This document shows positions 42,105 to 51,568 of a stretch of 64,000 nucleotides of DNA, one piece after another. The stretch lies in assembly GCA_047518265.1 (NCBI GenBank), contig JAKZRG010000018.1, forward strand, positions 1 to 64,000, written 5' to 3'. The stretch comes from Oceanospirillum sp047518265 (GTDB lineage Bacteria; Pseudomonadota; Gammaproteobacteria; Pseudomonadales; Halomonadaceae). The translations under genes and the position numbers were made by a program. Position 1 is the first letter of the stretch. Each line of letters starts with the position of its first letter. Below the pieces are notes generated by a model. The model was given only the letters and a program-made list of their open reading frames with translations. It did not search any database and was not told the origin of the DNA.

Positions 42105-43562
42105 ATGCCCCAGAGCCCAGATAACAATAATAATCAGACTCACTATAAAATCCATCTATGGCTAAATGGACAGCCTCAAGTCCCCTTCGATAACAAGTAC
42201 TATCAAGTGCTGAGCCCCAATGGCAATCAAGTGATTAGTGAAGCAGCCTCAGCAATAGAAGCGGACGTACAGGTTGCCGTTAGCCAAGCCGCCATGGCTT
42301 TTGCCTCTTGGTCACAGATGCAGCCCAACACCCGTCGGGATATCTTATTAAAAGCGTCCGATCTACTACTAGCTCGGCAGCAAGAGTTTATAGAGCGCAT
42401 GTGCGCCGAAACCGGTGCCACCACCCACTGGGCCGAATTTAACTGCCAATTAGGTGCCGAAATGCTGCGCTCTGCCGCCATGATCCCCCACCAGATCAAA
42501 GGTGAAGTGATTCCATCTAATAAACCAGAAACCTTATCCATGGCCCTGCGCCAGCCGGTGGGGATTTGTCTCGCGATGGCACCCTGGAACGCCCCGATTA
42601 TTCTGGGTTGCCGATCAATAGCTGCGGCTCTTGCCTGCGGCAATTGTGTTATTTTTAAAGCATCCGAACTTTGCCCCGCCACCCACTATTTATTGGGTGA
42701 GATCCTATCCGAAGCAGGGCTTCCACCCGGCGTACTCAGCATTATCAGTAACTCCCAAGATAACGCCGCCGAAGTGGTTTCCAGCCTGATCGAACACCCT
42801 GCCATACGACATATTAACTTCACCGGCTCCACCCGTATCGGCAAAATTATCGCAGAACTAGCCGCCCGAAAGCTCAAACGCTGTCTATTAGAATTGGGCG
42901 GAAAGGCCCCCGTATTGGTATTGGATGATGCGGATCTGGATCAAACCGCCAAAGCTATCGTATTTGGCGCCTTTATGAATAGCGGGCAGATCTGCATGTC
43001 CACCGAACGGATCTTAGTATCCGATAAAGTGGCGGATCAACTCACCGAAAAAATTCTGCAACAGATACAAACCAAGTCGCAAGAGAACACTAAAACCGCC
43101 AACAGCCGCATTATTAGTGAACAAGCGGCACAACATATTTTACAACTGATTAAAGATGCGGAATTAAAAGGCGCACATATCGTAAGAGACGGCAGAACCA
43201 ACGACCTAAATATGAACCCTACGGTCATTGACCATATCTGCGCTAATATGGCCCTATATCGGGAAGAATCCTTTGGCCCACTGGTTTGTATTATCCGGGT
43301 ACAGGATGAAGAAGAAGCTATATCAATCGCCAACGACACCTCATACGGCTTGGCCGCTTCTATCTTTAGCAAAGATATTAGCCGAGCCATGAGCATAATG
43401 GCCCGTATCGAATCCGGTATCTGCCATATTAACGGCCCGACGCTGCATGACGAGCCCCATGTACCATTTGGCGGAGTCAAAGACAGCGGTTATGGCCGTT
43501 TTGGTGGTGAGGCGTCTATTAATGAATTTACAGAGTTGCGTTGGGTGACAGTGAACACCTAA
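42105..43562 (+). CDS. Aldehyde dehydrogenase, vanillin/benzaldehyde dehydrogenase-like
   Basis: A 485-residue NAD(P)-dependent aldehyde dehydrogenase with an intact active site: W-N-A-P-I-I-L, F-T-G-S-T-R-I-G-K, E263 in L-E-L-G-G-K, C297 in S-G-Q-I-C-M-S-T, and E-E-S-F-G-P-L. It ends N-G-P-T-L-H-D-E-P-H-V-P-F-G-G-V-K, a stretch also found in vanillin dehydrogenases and in the divergent dehydrogenase at 39351. The two are paralogues but clearly different in sequence. A likely role is oxidation of vanillin or hydroxybenzaldehydes to acids that lead to protocatechuate. Confidence 0.88.
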   Translation: MPQSPDNNNNQTHYKIHLWLNGQPQVPFDNKYYQVLSPNGNQVISEAASAIEADVQVAVSQAAMAFASWSQMQPNTRRDILLKASDLLLARQQEFIERMCAETGATTHWAEFNCQLGAEMLRSAAMIPHQIKGEVIPSNKPETLSMALRQPVGICLAMAPWNAPIILGCRSIAAALACGNCVIFKASELCPATHYLLGEILSEAGLPPGVLSIISNSQDNAAEVVSSLIEHPAIRHINFTGSTRIGKIIAELAARKLKRCLLELGGKAPVLVLDDADLDQTAKAIVFGAFMNSGQICMSTERILVSDKVADQLTEKILQQIQTKSQENTKTANSRIISEQAAQHILQLIKDAELKGAHIVRDGRTNDLNMNPTVIDHICANMALYREESFGPLVCIIRVQDEEEAISIANDTSYGLAASIFSKDISRAMSIMARIESGICHINGPTLHDEPHVPFGGVKDSGYGRFGGEASINEFTELRWVTVNT

Positions 43563-43629
43563 AAACAAGAGAAGACCAACCACTGTAAATCTAGTCGAAA
43601 AGATTAGCCTGAGAAGCGATCTGTCCCCC

Positions 43630-43680
43630 ATAAAATTGCCTGACGAACACAACGGGAATACAGTGATATTAAGGTACATC
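43630..43680 (-). pseudogene. Relic of RAYT transposase (codons ~17-30)
   Basis: On the minus strand this reads TATCACTGTATT, then a one-base deletion, then CGTTGTGTTCGTC. It is a match to the Y-H-C-I-A-R-C-V-R-R segment of the RAYT copies at 57.5 and 62.5 kb. No start, no remainder and no open frame exist. It shows that the element once sat next to the aldehyde dehydrogenase gene. Confidence 0.6.
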
Positions 43681-43729
43681 AGTTGGGTAGATCTGTTATC
43701 GACAGGCACAAGCTGCAACCTTATTAAGC

Positions 43730-44014
43730 CTACTTGTTTACAACAACCAGTTCACGATTTTCAATGTAGGTATATTGCCGCCAGCAATAAGAAAGTAGAT
43801 CACCCGCCTCAATTAAAGCAGCCAGTGTCTCCTTGGGGATTCCTCTCGCGCTGGAATAATCCATCAATAAAATAGGATTATTAATATGGGCGCTCGCTTC
43901 TTGCAGACCTATTGTTCTTGCTTCCTCAATGGTTGCGGTTGCTTCTCTACCTAACATTTTAAGCAGTTGCCATGTCGCTAGAAGAATAATGAATAGGAGT
44001 AACAGCTTTATCAT
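43730..44014 (-). CDS. Small membrane-anchored protein of unknown function
   Basis: Ninety-four residues. One N-terminal membrane helix (M-I-K-L-L-L-L-F-I-I-L-L-A-T-W) is followed by a short, mixed-charge soluble region. The ribosome site GAGGG precedes the ATG, which supports a real gene. I do not recognise the family. It stands alone; the 285-bp gap up to 44299 shows nothing further. Confidence 0.55.
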   Translation of the reverse strand: MIKLLLLFIILLATWQLLKMLGREATATIEEARTIGLQEASAHINNPILLMDYSSARGIPKETLAALIEAGDLLSYCWRQYTYIENRELVVVNK

Positions 44015-44299
44015 TTTAAACCCTCTACTTTCTAGTAAATCTGGTCGTGAGCAATGACTTGTAGATATTGAAATCGTAAGACTTAACGCCTACAGCAGCA
44101 GGAATGGGCTTGGTGAATATTGTTTTAGACCACAATAGCAAATACATGTTCAAAGGAGCCTTCACCGAGAAGCTTTTATCCATAGTATCCAGCGCAAAAA
44201 ATCAGGGCAACTGATATATCAAAACCAACCTGCTTTCCGACACTAATGATGACGGAACGCAGGAGGGGGAACGGACAGTTGTTAAATGCTGCGTAGAAA

Positions 44300-45382
44300 T
44301 CAAATCAATTTATCTGGCTTACTGCCATATACTTTGTACATATTACTAATCCCCATGTCTTTTTGTTTCAGGTTAACGAAAAACTTTGCAGTGGTGACAC
44401 CAAATGGCATTTGTGCGACACCTGAATCAGTTCCAGTCGGTGTGATTATCGCTAATAGAGGCGTTTTATAAGGTTTAACTTTTTTCCCTTTCGCTAACTT
44501 GAGTAATGTATCCGCTAGCATCCCTCCCTGTACACTGGCAAGGTAACCATGTTTATGGCTATCAAGGGCCGAACAATCACCTAATGCATATAGGTTTTTA
44601 TAGCCTCTGACTGTCATAAAAGCATCCACTTTGATCAAGCCTTTCTCATCAAGAATATCGGGGAGTTCAGCCTGCAAAAACTCCGTATTAGGCACCATAC
44701 CTGTACAGACATAAACCGTATCGACACTAAGAGATTCATTACTTTTAGAGCATCGATATACATCACCATCCTTCGTAAACCTGCTGTTCAACTTCACATC
44801 AACCCCTTTGGCAGTTAGCTGCTCCAACGCCTTGCGTTGTGCTTTGGGTTTCAAGTTATCAAGCAACGTCTGCTTTGAGTGGGCTAATGTGACCTCTTTA
44901 CCGGGAAAAGCACTGGCAATTTCACCGGCAAACTCCACACCTACCGTTCCACCACCGATCACTAGAATCGATCTAGCGGCGGCAAGCCGTTTATGTTCAT
45001 GCATAATTTCCTGATTACGCTCAGCATAATCAAATGCAACACTCGACTTGGCCAAAGGTAATGTAGGATAGCGGCTTCCAGATGAGATAATGGCCTGCCT
45101 AAAGCGAATAACATCCCCGTTATCAAGCCTCGCCTCCGTGGCATTCATGGACTGTACATGGCCCTGAACAAAGGTTCCGTCAACAAAATCTTTATAGAGT
45201 TTACGTGGCCGATTACCGATTACTTTTGGATCAGCAACATTGCGTAATACTGCAAACGTCACTTCAAAATAGTTTTTTCGGTCAACCAATATAACGCTAA
45301 CGCCATTTTTGGATAACTTCTGAGCCGTCGCCACACCGCCAAAACCGCCACCAACAATCAGTACATCTGTTTGCTTATCCAT
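44300..45382 (-). CDS. FAD/NAD(P)-binding oxidoreductase (AIF/FSP1-like)
   Basis: A 360-residue two-dinucleotide-binding-domain flavoprotein. The FAD motif is V-G-G-G-F-G-G-V, the NAD(P) motif is V-I-G-G-G-T-V-G-V-E-F, and the C-terminal FAD motif is N-L-Y-A-L-G-D-C. It resembles NDH-2-like and AIFM2/FSP1-like quinone reductases, which reduce quinones with NAD(P)H. Divergent from a LysR regulator (45604) that probably controls it. A role in quinone or aromatic-radical detoxification is inferred. Confidence 0.8.
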   Translation of the reverse strand: MDKQTDVLIVGGGFGGVATAQKLSKNGVSVILVDRKNYFEVTFAVLRNVADPKVIGNRPRKLYKDFVDGTFVQGHVQSMNATEARLDNGDVIRFRQAIISSGSRYPTLPLAKSSVAFDYAERNQEIMHEHKRLAAARSILVIGGGTVGVEFAGEIASAFPGKEVTLAHSKQTLLDNLKPKAQRKALEQLTAKGVDVKLNSRFTKDGDVYRCSKSNESLSVDTVYVCTGMVPNTEFLQAELPDILDEKGLIKVDAFMTVRGYKNLYALGDCSALDSHKHGYLASVQGGMLADTLLKLAKGKKVKPYKTPLLAIITPTGTDSGVAQMPFGVTTAKFFVNLKQKDMGISNMYKVYGSKPDKLI

Positions 45383-45603
45383 AATTACCTTTCAATGCCT
45401 ATAGACCCAAACAACAGTATTCCGACACACCAGCCTAAAGCCAGAAAGCATGATCATGTTTTGCATAGAAACGCTTTGTTTGGGTGATTCAGCTATTTTT
45501 AAAATTGAATTTACTTAACAATGGGCAGACGATAACGTTAGCTTGTAGCTAATGTAATTTCTTAATATTTATAAACATGTAAGATTTTATCTAAGGAGTG
45601 GCA

Positions 45604-46479
45604 ATGACACTGGATCAACTCAAATCGTTGCAAGCCATCGTTGAAGGCGGTTCCTTGCGGGTGGCTGCTGAGAATCTGCATAGAACACAACCCACAATCA
45701 GCGTCGCCATAAAGAATCTGGAGGATGAACTCGGCCTAAAAATATTCGACCGAGACCAATACAGGAATAAACTGACACCAGAAGGTAAGGCACTTTATGA
45801 ACAAGCTAAATTGGTATTAGGGCAGGCGCAATCGTTTAAAAACCTAGCAAAACAATTGGCTACCGGAGAAGAATTAGAGGTTGGCATTGCTTTTACTTCC
45901 GCGATTCCCGTTTCTCCAATTATTAGCACCATTAGGCAATGTAAAGTGGAGTTCCCCAGAACTCGACTAGAAGTTTATTCTGAAAATGGCATGGGGCCTC
46001 TGGATTTACTGGAGAATGGACAAGCCTCTCTTCTGATCATCCCCTGGGTTAAAAATATTGAGAAGCTGGAATCCATGCACTTTATGAATATGCGCTTTAT
46101 ATCCGTTATTGCAGCACACTCTCCCTTGCTACAGGAGTATGAGGTAGTACCTAAAGCCATTATGAGGAAACATCCCCAAGTGATTATCAGTGGTCGGCTA
46201 TCTTCGAATACAAGCTACGGTGTTCTTGAAGGAGGAGATCAATGGAGGGTGAATGATTTCCAAACTAAAAAAGAAATTATCATGCAAGGCATGGGCTGGG
46301 GGAGCTTACCGGAGCATCTGATAAAAGACGAGCTTGCACAGGGATTACTTGCCCCGATAAAAGTTGAAGGTTATGTCAAACCTCCAAATATCCAAGTTCG
46401 CATCGCCAGATTAGAGTCAGAACCAGTTGGACCTGTCGCCCAAAGGCTTTGGGAATTATTTCGAGAGAGTAACAATTAA
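45604..46479 (+). CDS. LysR-family regulator
   Basis: About 291 residues. The N-terminal helix-turn-helix is S-L-R-V-A-A-E-N-L-H-R-T-Q-P-T-I-S-V-A-I, followed by E-D-E-L-G-L-K-I-F-D-R. An effector-binding domain covers about 90-290. The ATG at 45604 has AAGGAG six bases upstream; a GTG at 45598 is out-competed. Divergent from the FAD oxidoreductase, which it probably regulates. Confidence 0.88.
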   Translation: MTLDQLKSLQAIVEGGSLRVAAENLHRTQPTISVAIKNLEDELGLKIFDRDQYRNKLTPEGKALYEQAKLVLGQAQSFKNLAKQLATGEELEVGIAFTSAIPVSPIISTIRQCKVEFPRTRLEVYSENGMGPLDLLENGQASLLIIPWVKNIEKLESMHFMNMRFISVIAAHSPLLQEYEVVPKAIMRKHPQVIISGRLSSNTSYGVLEGGDQWRVNDFQTKKEIIMQGMGWGSLPEHLIKDELAQGLLAPIKVEGYVKPPNIQVRIARLESEPVGPVAQRLWELFRESNN

Positions 46480-46559
46480 ATAAGTAAATTAAGGGCTACT
46501 CCCGGTGTAATAATAGGGAATATCTGAAGGTCCTGTTTATTGATTGAATTCGGACATAA

Positions 46560-47543
46560 TTAAGGCGACAAATACAACTCCACAAGCAGATTTGACAATT
46601 CACCTTTGCTTTCTTCTGGAGTACCTTTTAGAAACCCCTGATGTTGTAAAAGCTCTATCAACTTAACCGGTACGTTGTCTGAATCACCTACAATTTCCAC
46701 ATGACCTGCCTTAACGACCAGTGGCATCAAACCGGGTTGCCCATCCACAACGCTCTGTTTTTGCTCATCGATGCTAAAGACAAAATCATCTTCAATGCAT
46801 GTGCCCTGTTCATCGTAAACACGGCAGGTGTTAACTTCGTCTGTCACAACCTTGAGATGCTGATTAACGGACGGGATAAGGTTTCCCGGCTTTGATATAA
46901 AATCTGAATTAGCAGGGATATCTTGATACTTGAGCCCCGTAATCAGCTGACAAATAGGCTTGATAAGTCCCAAAGACAACCAGGTCAACGTTTCCGATCC
47001 ACAATGTGCCGCAGCTTTAATACCACCAAAGGGCGCTGATATTGTTACCAAATCAATTTCGATATTATGGTTTTTAATCCTATCTGAATGTGCTTCGGTC
47101 AACGCTCGACGAGCCACAAGTCCACCCTGACTGTGCCCAATCAACGTGATTTTAGGTTCTTGAAGAACGGTTGATAATGCTTCAACCGCCTTTATCAACT
47201 CTGTCGCACTGCTTGTCAGTCGCTCACGATCATCATAGTTGAAACAAACAGTTTGTTGACCGTGAAAAGCATAAACATCAGCCAGACTACGAAACCTACC
47301 CGCCGATGAAAAACAACCGTGGACAATTACCGTTACAGGTTCTTGAGAGTTAAGATTGAGCTCGTCATTGTTCTGGTGGGTACAATTACTTAACGAAGGA
47401 ATACGTGTGGTGAGATCTGGACTAGGCAAGCGACTGGCATTACTTAATGGCGAACCCGTATATGTCCTTGGTTGGTACGAACACCCACCAACCAAGAAAC
47501 AGCTAACAAGAACAAGTAGTTGCATTTTCAACAAAAAATTCAC
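46560..47543 (-). CDS. Lipoprotein alpha/beta hydrolase
   Basis: A 327-residue protein with lipobox L-V-G-G-C (C21). The hydrolase core has the oxyanion segment V-I-V-H-G-C and the nucleophile in G-H-S-Q-G-G (S138). Four or more further cysteines fit disulphides in an exported enzyme. It looks like an esterase or lipase anchored in the envelope. The likely start is a GTG at 47543, which supplies the lysine of the signal n-region; no good ribosome site is seen. It is the last of four tightly spaced minus-strand genes (gap 21 bp). Confidence 0.75.
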   Translation of the reverse strand: MNFLLKMQLLVLVSCFLVGGCSYQPRTYTGSPLSNASRLPSPDLTTRIPSLSNCTHQNNDELNLNSQEPVTVIVHGCFSSAGRFRSLADVYAFHGQQTVCFNYDDRERLTSSATELIKAVEALSTVLQEPKITLIGHSQGGLVARRALTEAHSDRIKNHNIEIDLVTISAPFGGIKAAAHCGSETLTWLSLGLIKPICQLITGLKYQDIPANSDFISKPGNLIPSVNQHLKVVTDEVNTCRVYDEQGTCIEDDFVFSIDEQKQSVVDGQPGLMPLVVKAGHVEIVGDSDNVPVKLIELLQHQGFLKGTPEESKGELSNLLVELYLSP

Positions 47544-47564
47544 TTTAAGTTCGCTATCAATTAC

Positions 47565-48329
47565 TCAGAACTTGCCATTATCATTCTTCCACTCGCTTTT
47601 GGGAGCGACCTTTTCTCTGGTATCCCAATGCTCGACGATCATAGAGCTCTCTAATCTGAAAAGATCATAAAAGGATGTGTGCTCACCTTCACGATAACCC
47701 TCGCATACGGATAAAACAAAGTTACCTTCTGCTAATACTCTATGTGCTTTCTTGTAGTAAATCGCACGTTCAGAATTTGTATCTAGCGCGGTAAGAGCCT
47801 GGCGTAACGCAGGCAAGCCATCCTGCAACAGAGGATTATGCTCAGTGTACGTCTCAGAAACAAAACGCTTCAGTTGATCAAGTTGACCACCTATAAGCAC
47901 CGTTTCTAGAAAGGTTTTGACCAAGGCTCGATTATCTTCCGTCCTGTCCAAATCACTCACATCTGTTGAACCATCAACCATAGAATGTCCCGATGGATTT
48001 GGGCCACGTCTTGACTGAATATTGTCCCAATGCTCTACTGTTTGCTCCCCTTCAAAGCGGAATACCTCAAAACCAATTCGGGACGTACTGAAATCGTATT
48101 CCGTATGACCAAATACAAAATCACCGTCGGAAAAAATACGCACAATATTGACTCGCGGCGATGTTTTGGACAAACGCTTAAACAAAGCAGCCAACCCTTC
48201 CCCCCCTTCATGGGTCTGCGGATTGTGCTGAATATATTTGCTTGGATTAACAACAGAAACGGACGCAGGATCTCCGGTCTCGATACCCTTCAACAAAACC
48301 TCGATCATTCTTTTTCGTTTTGCAGTCAA
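47565..48329 (-). CDS. Double SnoaL-like / NTF2-fold protein
   Basis: A 254-residue protein made of two SnoaL-type domains (about 5-125 and 135-250). Both contain Y-I-Q-H-N-P or Y-T-E-H-N-P, then V-F-R-F-E or L-F-R-L-E with E-H-W-D at the end. Such folds bind small hydrophobic molecules; bacterial stand-alone members are mostly uncharacterised. The start is TTG at 48329 with AAAGGAG seven bases upstream. It lies 25 bp after the azoreductase and 21 bp before the hydrolase. Confidence 0.8.
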   Translation of the reverse strand: MTAKRKRMIEVLLKGIETGDPASVSVVNPSKYIQHNPQTHEGGEGLAALFKRLSKTSPRVNIVRIFSDGDFVFGHTEYDFSTSRIGFEVFRFEGEQTVEHWDNIQSRRGPNPSGHSMVDGSTDVSDLDRTEDNRALVKTFLETVLIGGQLDQLKRFVSETYTEHNPLLQDGLPALRQALTALDTNSERAIYYKKAHRVLAEGNFVLSVCEGYREGEHTSFYDLFRLESSMIVEHWDTREKVAPKSEWKNDNGKF

Positions 48330-48354
48330 AAGTCGCTCCTTTACTATTAAGGGA

Positions 48355-48951
48355 TCAAAGATCCAAAATTAAGTTATCGATAACCCTATGAGCATCAGAG
48401 ATAACCTCTTCTTCATTTCGACCAATGCCACTACTATCGATAATAGTTACATCGGTTATCCCAATAAAGCCTAAAACATGATGGATATAGCCAGAAACAA
48501 AATCAATATCACTGCCTAATTGCGTGCCTCCGGAGCTTAATACCACATAGGCCTTTTTATTTTTCAGTAAACCTTCTGGGCCATTATCGCCGTAGCGGAA
48601 GGTCACCTTTGATCGAGCCACTTGATCGATCCAAGCCTTAAAAGCTGCCGGTACATTAAAATTATAGATAGGTAGACCTATTACCAATGTATCAGCATTT
48701 TTTAATTCCCCAATTAAGGCATCAGAGAAAGATAATACCGAGCGCTGCTCAACTGTGCGCTCGGTGACATCAGTGAAATTTGCCTTTATCCAAGCTTCAT
48801 TGATATAGGGGATACCGTCGGCCAGATCTCGTTCTTTAACGCTTGACGGTATTTTGCTCTTCAATTGTGTGATTAGCCTATCACCGAGTTTACGGCTGTA
48901 GGAGCCATTTTTGCGTAAACTGGCATCGATTCTTAATATTGTATGTGTCAT
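48355..48951 (-). CDS. FMN-dependent NADH-azoreductase / quinone reductase (AzoR family)
   Basis: About 198 residues of the flavodoxin-like fold. D-A-S-L-R-K-N-G-S-Y-S-R near the start binds FMN phosphate, P-I-Y-N-F-N-V-P-A-A-F-K-A-W-I-D-Q is the AzoR/AcpD signature, and S-S-G-G is a further FMN loop. Members reduce azo dyes and quinones with NADH. The start at the ATG of M-T-H-T-I-L (48949-48951) is preceded by GAGAAA. It sits in the SDR-azoreductase-SnoaL-hydrolase run. Confidence 0.88.
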   Translation of the reverse strand: MTHTILRIDASLRKNGSYSRKLGDRLITQLKSKIPSSVKERDLADGIPYINEAWIKANFTDVTERTVEQRSVLSFSDALIGELKNADTLVIGLPIYNFNVPAAFKAWIDQVARSKVTFRYGDNGPEGLLKNKKAYVVLSSGGTQLGSDIDFVSGYIHHVLGFIGITDVTIIDSSGIGRNEEEVISDAHRVIDNLILDL

Positions 48952-49029
48952 GTTTTTCTCAATGCTGTACGTTATTAAATACTGCAAAGCCATAACAGAG
49001 TTACAGCCTTGCCTGCTGAATCGACAATG

Positions 49030-49743
49030 TTAAGCACCAAAGCCGCCGTCAATAGTATGCTGGGCACCGGTTATAATACCTGCCTCAGGGCCTGCCAGAT
49101 ATGACACCAGACCAGCAATCTCTTCTGCCCGAGCATGGCGCTTGATCGCCATGAAAGAATGCATAAAGTCTTTCATAGGGCCATCTTCAGGGTTCATATC
49201 TGTATCTACTGGGCCAGGTTGGATATTGTTAACAGTGATATTTTTGTGTCCTAGATCCCGAGCTAACCCACGTACAAAACCTTGCATGGCGGACTTACTC
49301 AAAGCATAGGCAGTTCCACCAGCCATAGGCATACGTTCCGCATTCACCGAACCGATGACAATAATCCGGCCTCCTTCATTCATCTTCTTCGCTGCTTCAA
49401 TACTAGCGTGATACGGGCTACGTACATTCACATCCAACATATGGTCAATATCATCCGGGTTTAACTCCAACGCATCCCCCATCACTAACACCCCTGCCGC
49501 GATCACTAGGATATCTAACGCTCCCTGATCACGAATAACCGAAGCAAGTGCTTCTCTATTGGTACTATCAACCTTTACCGCTTGGGAACCCGTTTTAATG
49601 GCCAGATCATCAGCCGCTTGATCAGAGTTGGCGTAGGTAAATACCGTTGTAGCACCTTCTTGTCGTAAACGTGTGACCACGGCTGCACCTATACCTCGAC
49701 TTCCACCTAATACTAGTGCTTTTTTATCGGTTAAATTTGTCAT
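49030..49743 (-). CDS. Short-chain dehydrogenase/reductase
   Basis: About 237 residues of the classical SDR family: G-G-S-R-G-I-G-A for NAD(P) binding, N-V-R-S-P-Y, serine in V-I-G-S-V-N, and the active-site Y-A-L-S-K. It ends T-I-D-G-G-F-G-A like typical SDRs. I start at the ATG at 49741-49743 behind AGAGAG; the frame extends 35 codons upstream through a hydrophobic stretch that is likely non-coding. First of the four-gene minus-strand run and divergent from a LysR gene. The substrate is unknown. Confidence 0.88.
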   Translation of the reverse strand: MTNLTDKKALVLGGSRGIGAAVVTRLRQEGATTVFTYANSDQAADDLAIKTGSQAVKVDSTNREALASVIRDQGALDILVIAAGVLVMGDALELNPDDIDHMLDVNVRSPYHASIEAAKKMNEGGRIIVIGSVNAERMPMAGGTAYALSKSAMQGFVRGLARDLGHKNITVNNIQPGPVDTDMNPEDGPMKDFMHSFMAIKRHARAEEIAGLVSYLAGPEAGIITGAQHTIDGGFGA

Positions 49744-49871
49744 GTTTATCTCTCTTTTCTTCTTCATGTGTATTGTTAATTGGTATGCCGTAAAACATGC
49801 ACCGACTATAATTGTTGCCTCAACCATCAAAAACAGAGATTTAATCAAAAGACTTTTGCGAAAAAGAGAAA

Positions 49872-49877
49872 TATAAT
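49872..49877 (+). promoter_or_regulatory. TATAAT box just upstream of the LysR start
   Basis: A perfect TATAAT sits 6 bases before the ATG at 49884. If it is the -10 box, transcription would start at or near the A of the ATG and the mRNA would be leaderless. No Shine-Dalgarno sequence is present there, which agrees. No convincing -35 box was found. Confidence 0.35.
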
Positions 49878-49883
49878 GCGTAA

Positions 49884-50813
49884 ATGAATGAATTTATCCA
49901 GATTAAAACCTTCGTTATACTCGTAGAAAACCATTCCATCAGCCAGACTGCCGAAAAAATGGATGTCGCTGTTTCAGCAGTTAGCCGCCGCTTAAAAGAG
50001 CTGGAATCTAGTTTGGGAGTTCAGCTAATACAGCGCACAACACGAAAGATGCACCTTACCGAAGCGGGAGAGAAGTTTTACCAGCGCTGTGTTCGTTTAT
50101 TGGAAGATTTTGAAGAAGCCAAGCAGGAAGTCTCTAATACAGCTACAGCCTTAAGTGGCACTTTAAAGATTTCTACCCCCCTAAGCTTCGGTGTCGCGCA
50201 CCTATCACCAGCCATCTCAGCGTTTATGCATTTACACCCACAGATCAAAATAGATCTCGATATGAGTGACCAGCGTAGAGATTTGGTAGAAGAAGGTTTG
50301 GATTTAGCTATTCGTATCGGCGAACTGGAAGATTCTTCTTTAATGGCACGTAAGTTGTCTTCGGTACGCCATGTGGTGTGTGCCTCTCCTAATTTTTTTA
50401 ATCGCTATGGTAAACCAGAAGTACCACAAGATCTGTCTGGATTACCGGCTCTATGTTATGGCAACCTCAGCCAACCCGATATATGGTATTACCGCGACAA
50501 AAATAACAACTCCGCTAATGTAAAAGTGGCTATGCGTATGCGTGCCACAAACGGTGATGCATTAGTCGAAGCTGCAATCGCCGGTTTGGGCGTATTATGC
50601 GAACCCAGTTTTATTGTGCATGGAGCGGTGGAGCGTGGTGTATTAACCCCGGTACTAACGGATTATCAATGGTATGCAATGAATATTTATGCCGTATACC
50701 CACAGACCAAACATGTACCTGCACGAGTCCGAGCCTTCATTGATTTTCTCACCTCCCATTTTGGAGATGCTCCCTACTGGGAGCATTTTTTGACAGAGAT
50801 GAAATCAACGTAG
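49884..50813 (+). CDS. LysR-family regulator
   Basis: A 309-residue LysR regulator: S-I-S-Q-T-A-E-K-M-D-V-A-V-S-A-V-S-R-R in the helix-turn-helix, then an effector domain with G-D-A-L-V-E-A-A-I-A-G-L-G. It belongs to the group that includes CrgA/YhjC-like regulators, often next to quinone- or aldehyde-reducing enzymes. Divergent from the SDR operon. There is no ribosome site, and a TATAAT box ends seven bases before the ATG, so translation may be leaderless. Confidence 0.88.
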   Translation: MNEFIQIKTFVILVENHSISQTAEKMDVAVSAVSRRLKELESSLGVQLIQRTTRKMHLTEAGEKFYQRCVRLLEDFEEAKQEVSNTATALSGTLKISTPLSFGVAHLSPAISAFMHLHPQIKIDLDMSDQRRDLVEEGLDLAIRIGELEDSSLMARKLSSVRHVVCASPNFFNRYGKPEVPQDLSGLPALCYGNLSQPDIWYYRDKNNNSANVKVAMRMRATNGDALVEAAIAGLGVLCEPSFIVHGAVERGVLTPVLTDYQWYAMNIYAVYPQTKHVPARVRAFIDFLTSHFGDAPYWEHFLTEMKST

Positions 50814-50893
50814 ACCATGACTTATGTGGGCGATCTAATCTTTATGGCTTTCCAGTTGATCCACCACTAGAACACCAAACCATGCAACTTTCG

Positions 50894-51568
50894 TTATTTA
50901 GTTAGCTGTTGAACAAGGGCTTGGCCAACGGCATGTGCGCTAGCAGGGTTTTGGCCGGTGATCACTCGATCATCTTCAATCACGAATGCCCCCCACGGCT
51001 GCACTTTATTGAAGCGAGCCGCTTTACGCGTTAGCGCTTCTTCCAGTAGGAATGGGATATCGTTAATAGTGCCGTAGTCGATCTCTTCTTCGCGGGTAAA
51101 GCCAGTCACTGATTTAGTGGCAAGTAACGATTCACCGCGACTCAAATTGATCGGTAGCAAAGCAGCTGGGCCGTGACATACCGCTGCTAAGATGCCACCG
51201 TTTTCGTAGTGCTCAGCACTTAATTTGGCAAAGTCTTCATTTGTCGCCAAGTCAGATAGCAGACCAAATCCGCCTGGGTAAAATACCGCATCGTAATCAG
51301 CGATATTTACCTGAGAGACAGGGATCGTATTGTTCACACGGTTCTGGAAATCTTCATCCGCCAGCATGCTGGTGTTCACATCATCGCCTTCCATATCTTG
51401 GCCATAAATCGGTGCTTTACCGCCTTTGATAGATGCAATCTCGTAATCAATGTCCGCTTCTTTTAGCTCATGTGCGACATGTGTTAGCTCAGGAGCGAAA
51501 GTACCATTTTCTTGGTCAGTTTCGCCTAAAGTTGCATGATTAGTGACAGGGATAAGTACTTTTTTCAT
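50894..51568 (-). CDS. DJ-1/PfpI-family protein (class I glutamine amidotransferase-like)
   Basis: A 224-residue protein of the DJ-1/PfpI superfamily. The nucleophile elbow A-A-V-C-H-G-P holds C131 followed by H132, and F-Y-P-G-G-F-G supplies the acidic/glycine loop. Relatives include methylglyoxal-protecting glyoxalase III (Hsp31-like) proteins. It is divergent from a LysR gene at 51701 and probably regulated by it. Glyoxalase or deglycase activity is suggested by family only. Confidence 0.85.
   Translation of the reverse strand: MKKVLIPVTNHATLGETDQENGTFAPELTHVAHELKEADIDYEIASIKGGKAPIYGQDMEGDDVNTSMLADEDFQNRVNNTIPVSQVNIADYDAVFYPGGFGLLSDLATNEDFAKLSAEHYENGGILAAVCHGPAALLPINLSRGESLLATKSVTGFTREEEIDYGTINDIPFLLEEALTRKAARFNKVQPWGAFVIEDDRVITGQNPASAHAVGQALVQQLTK

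Noticed and set aside
43636..43875. Plus-strand frame of 79 codons
   Set aside because: It is antisense to the RAYT relic and to the small membrane gene at 43730-44014.
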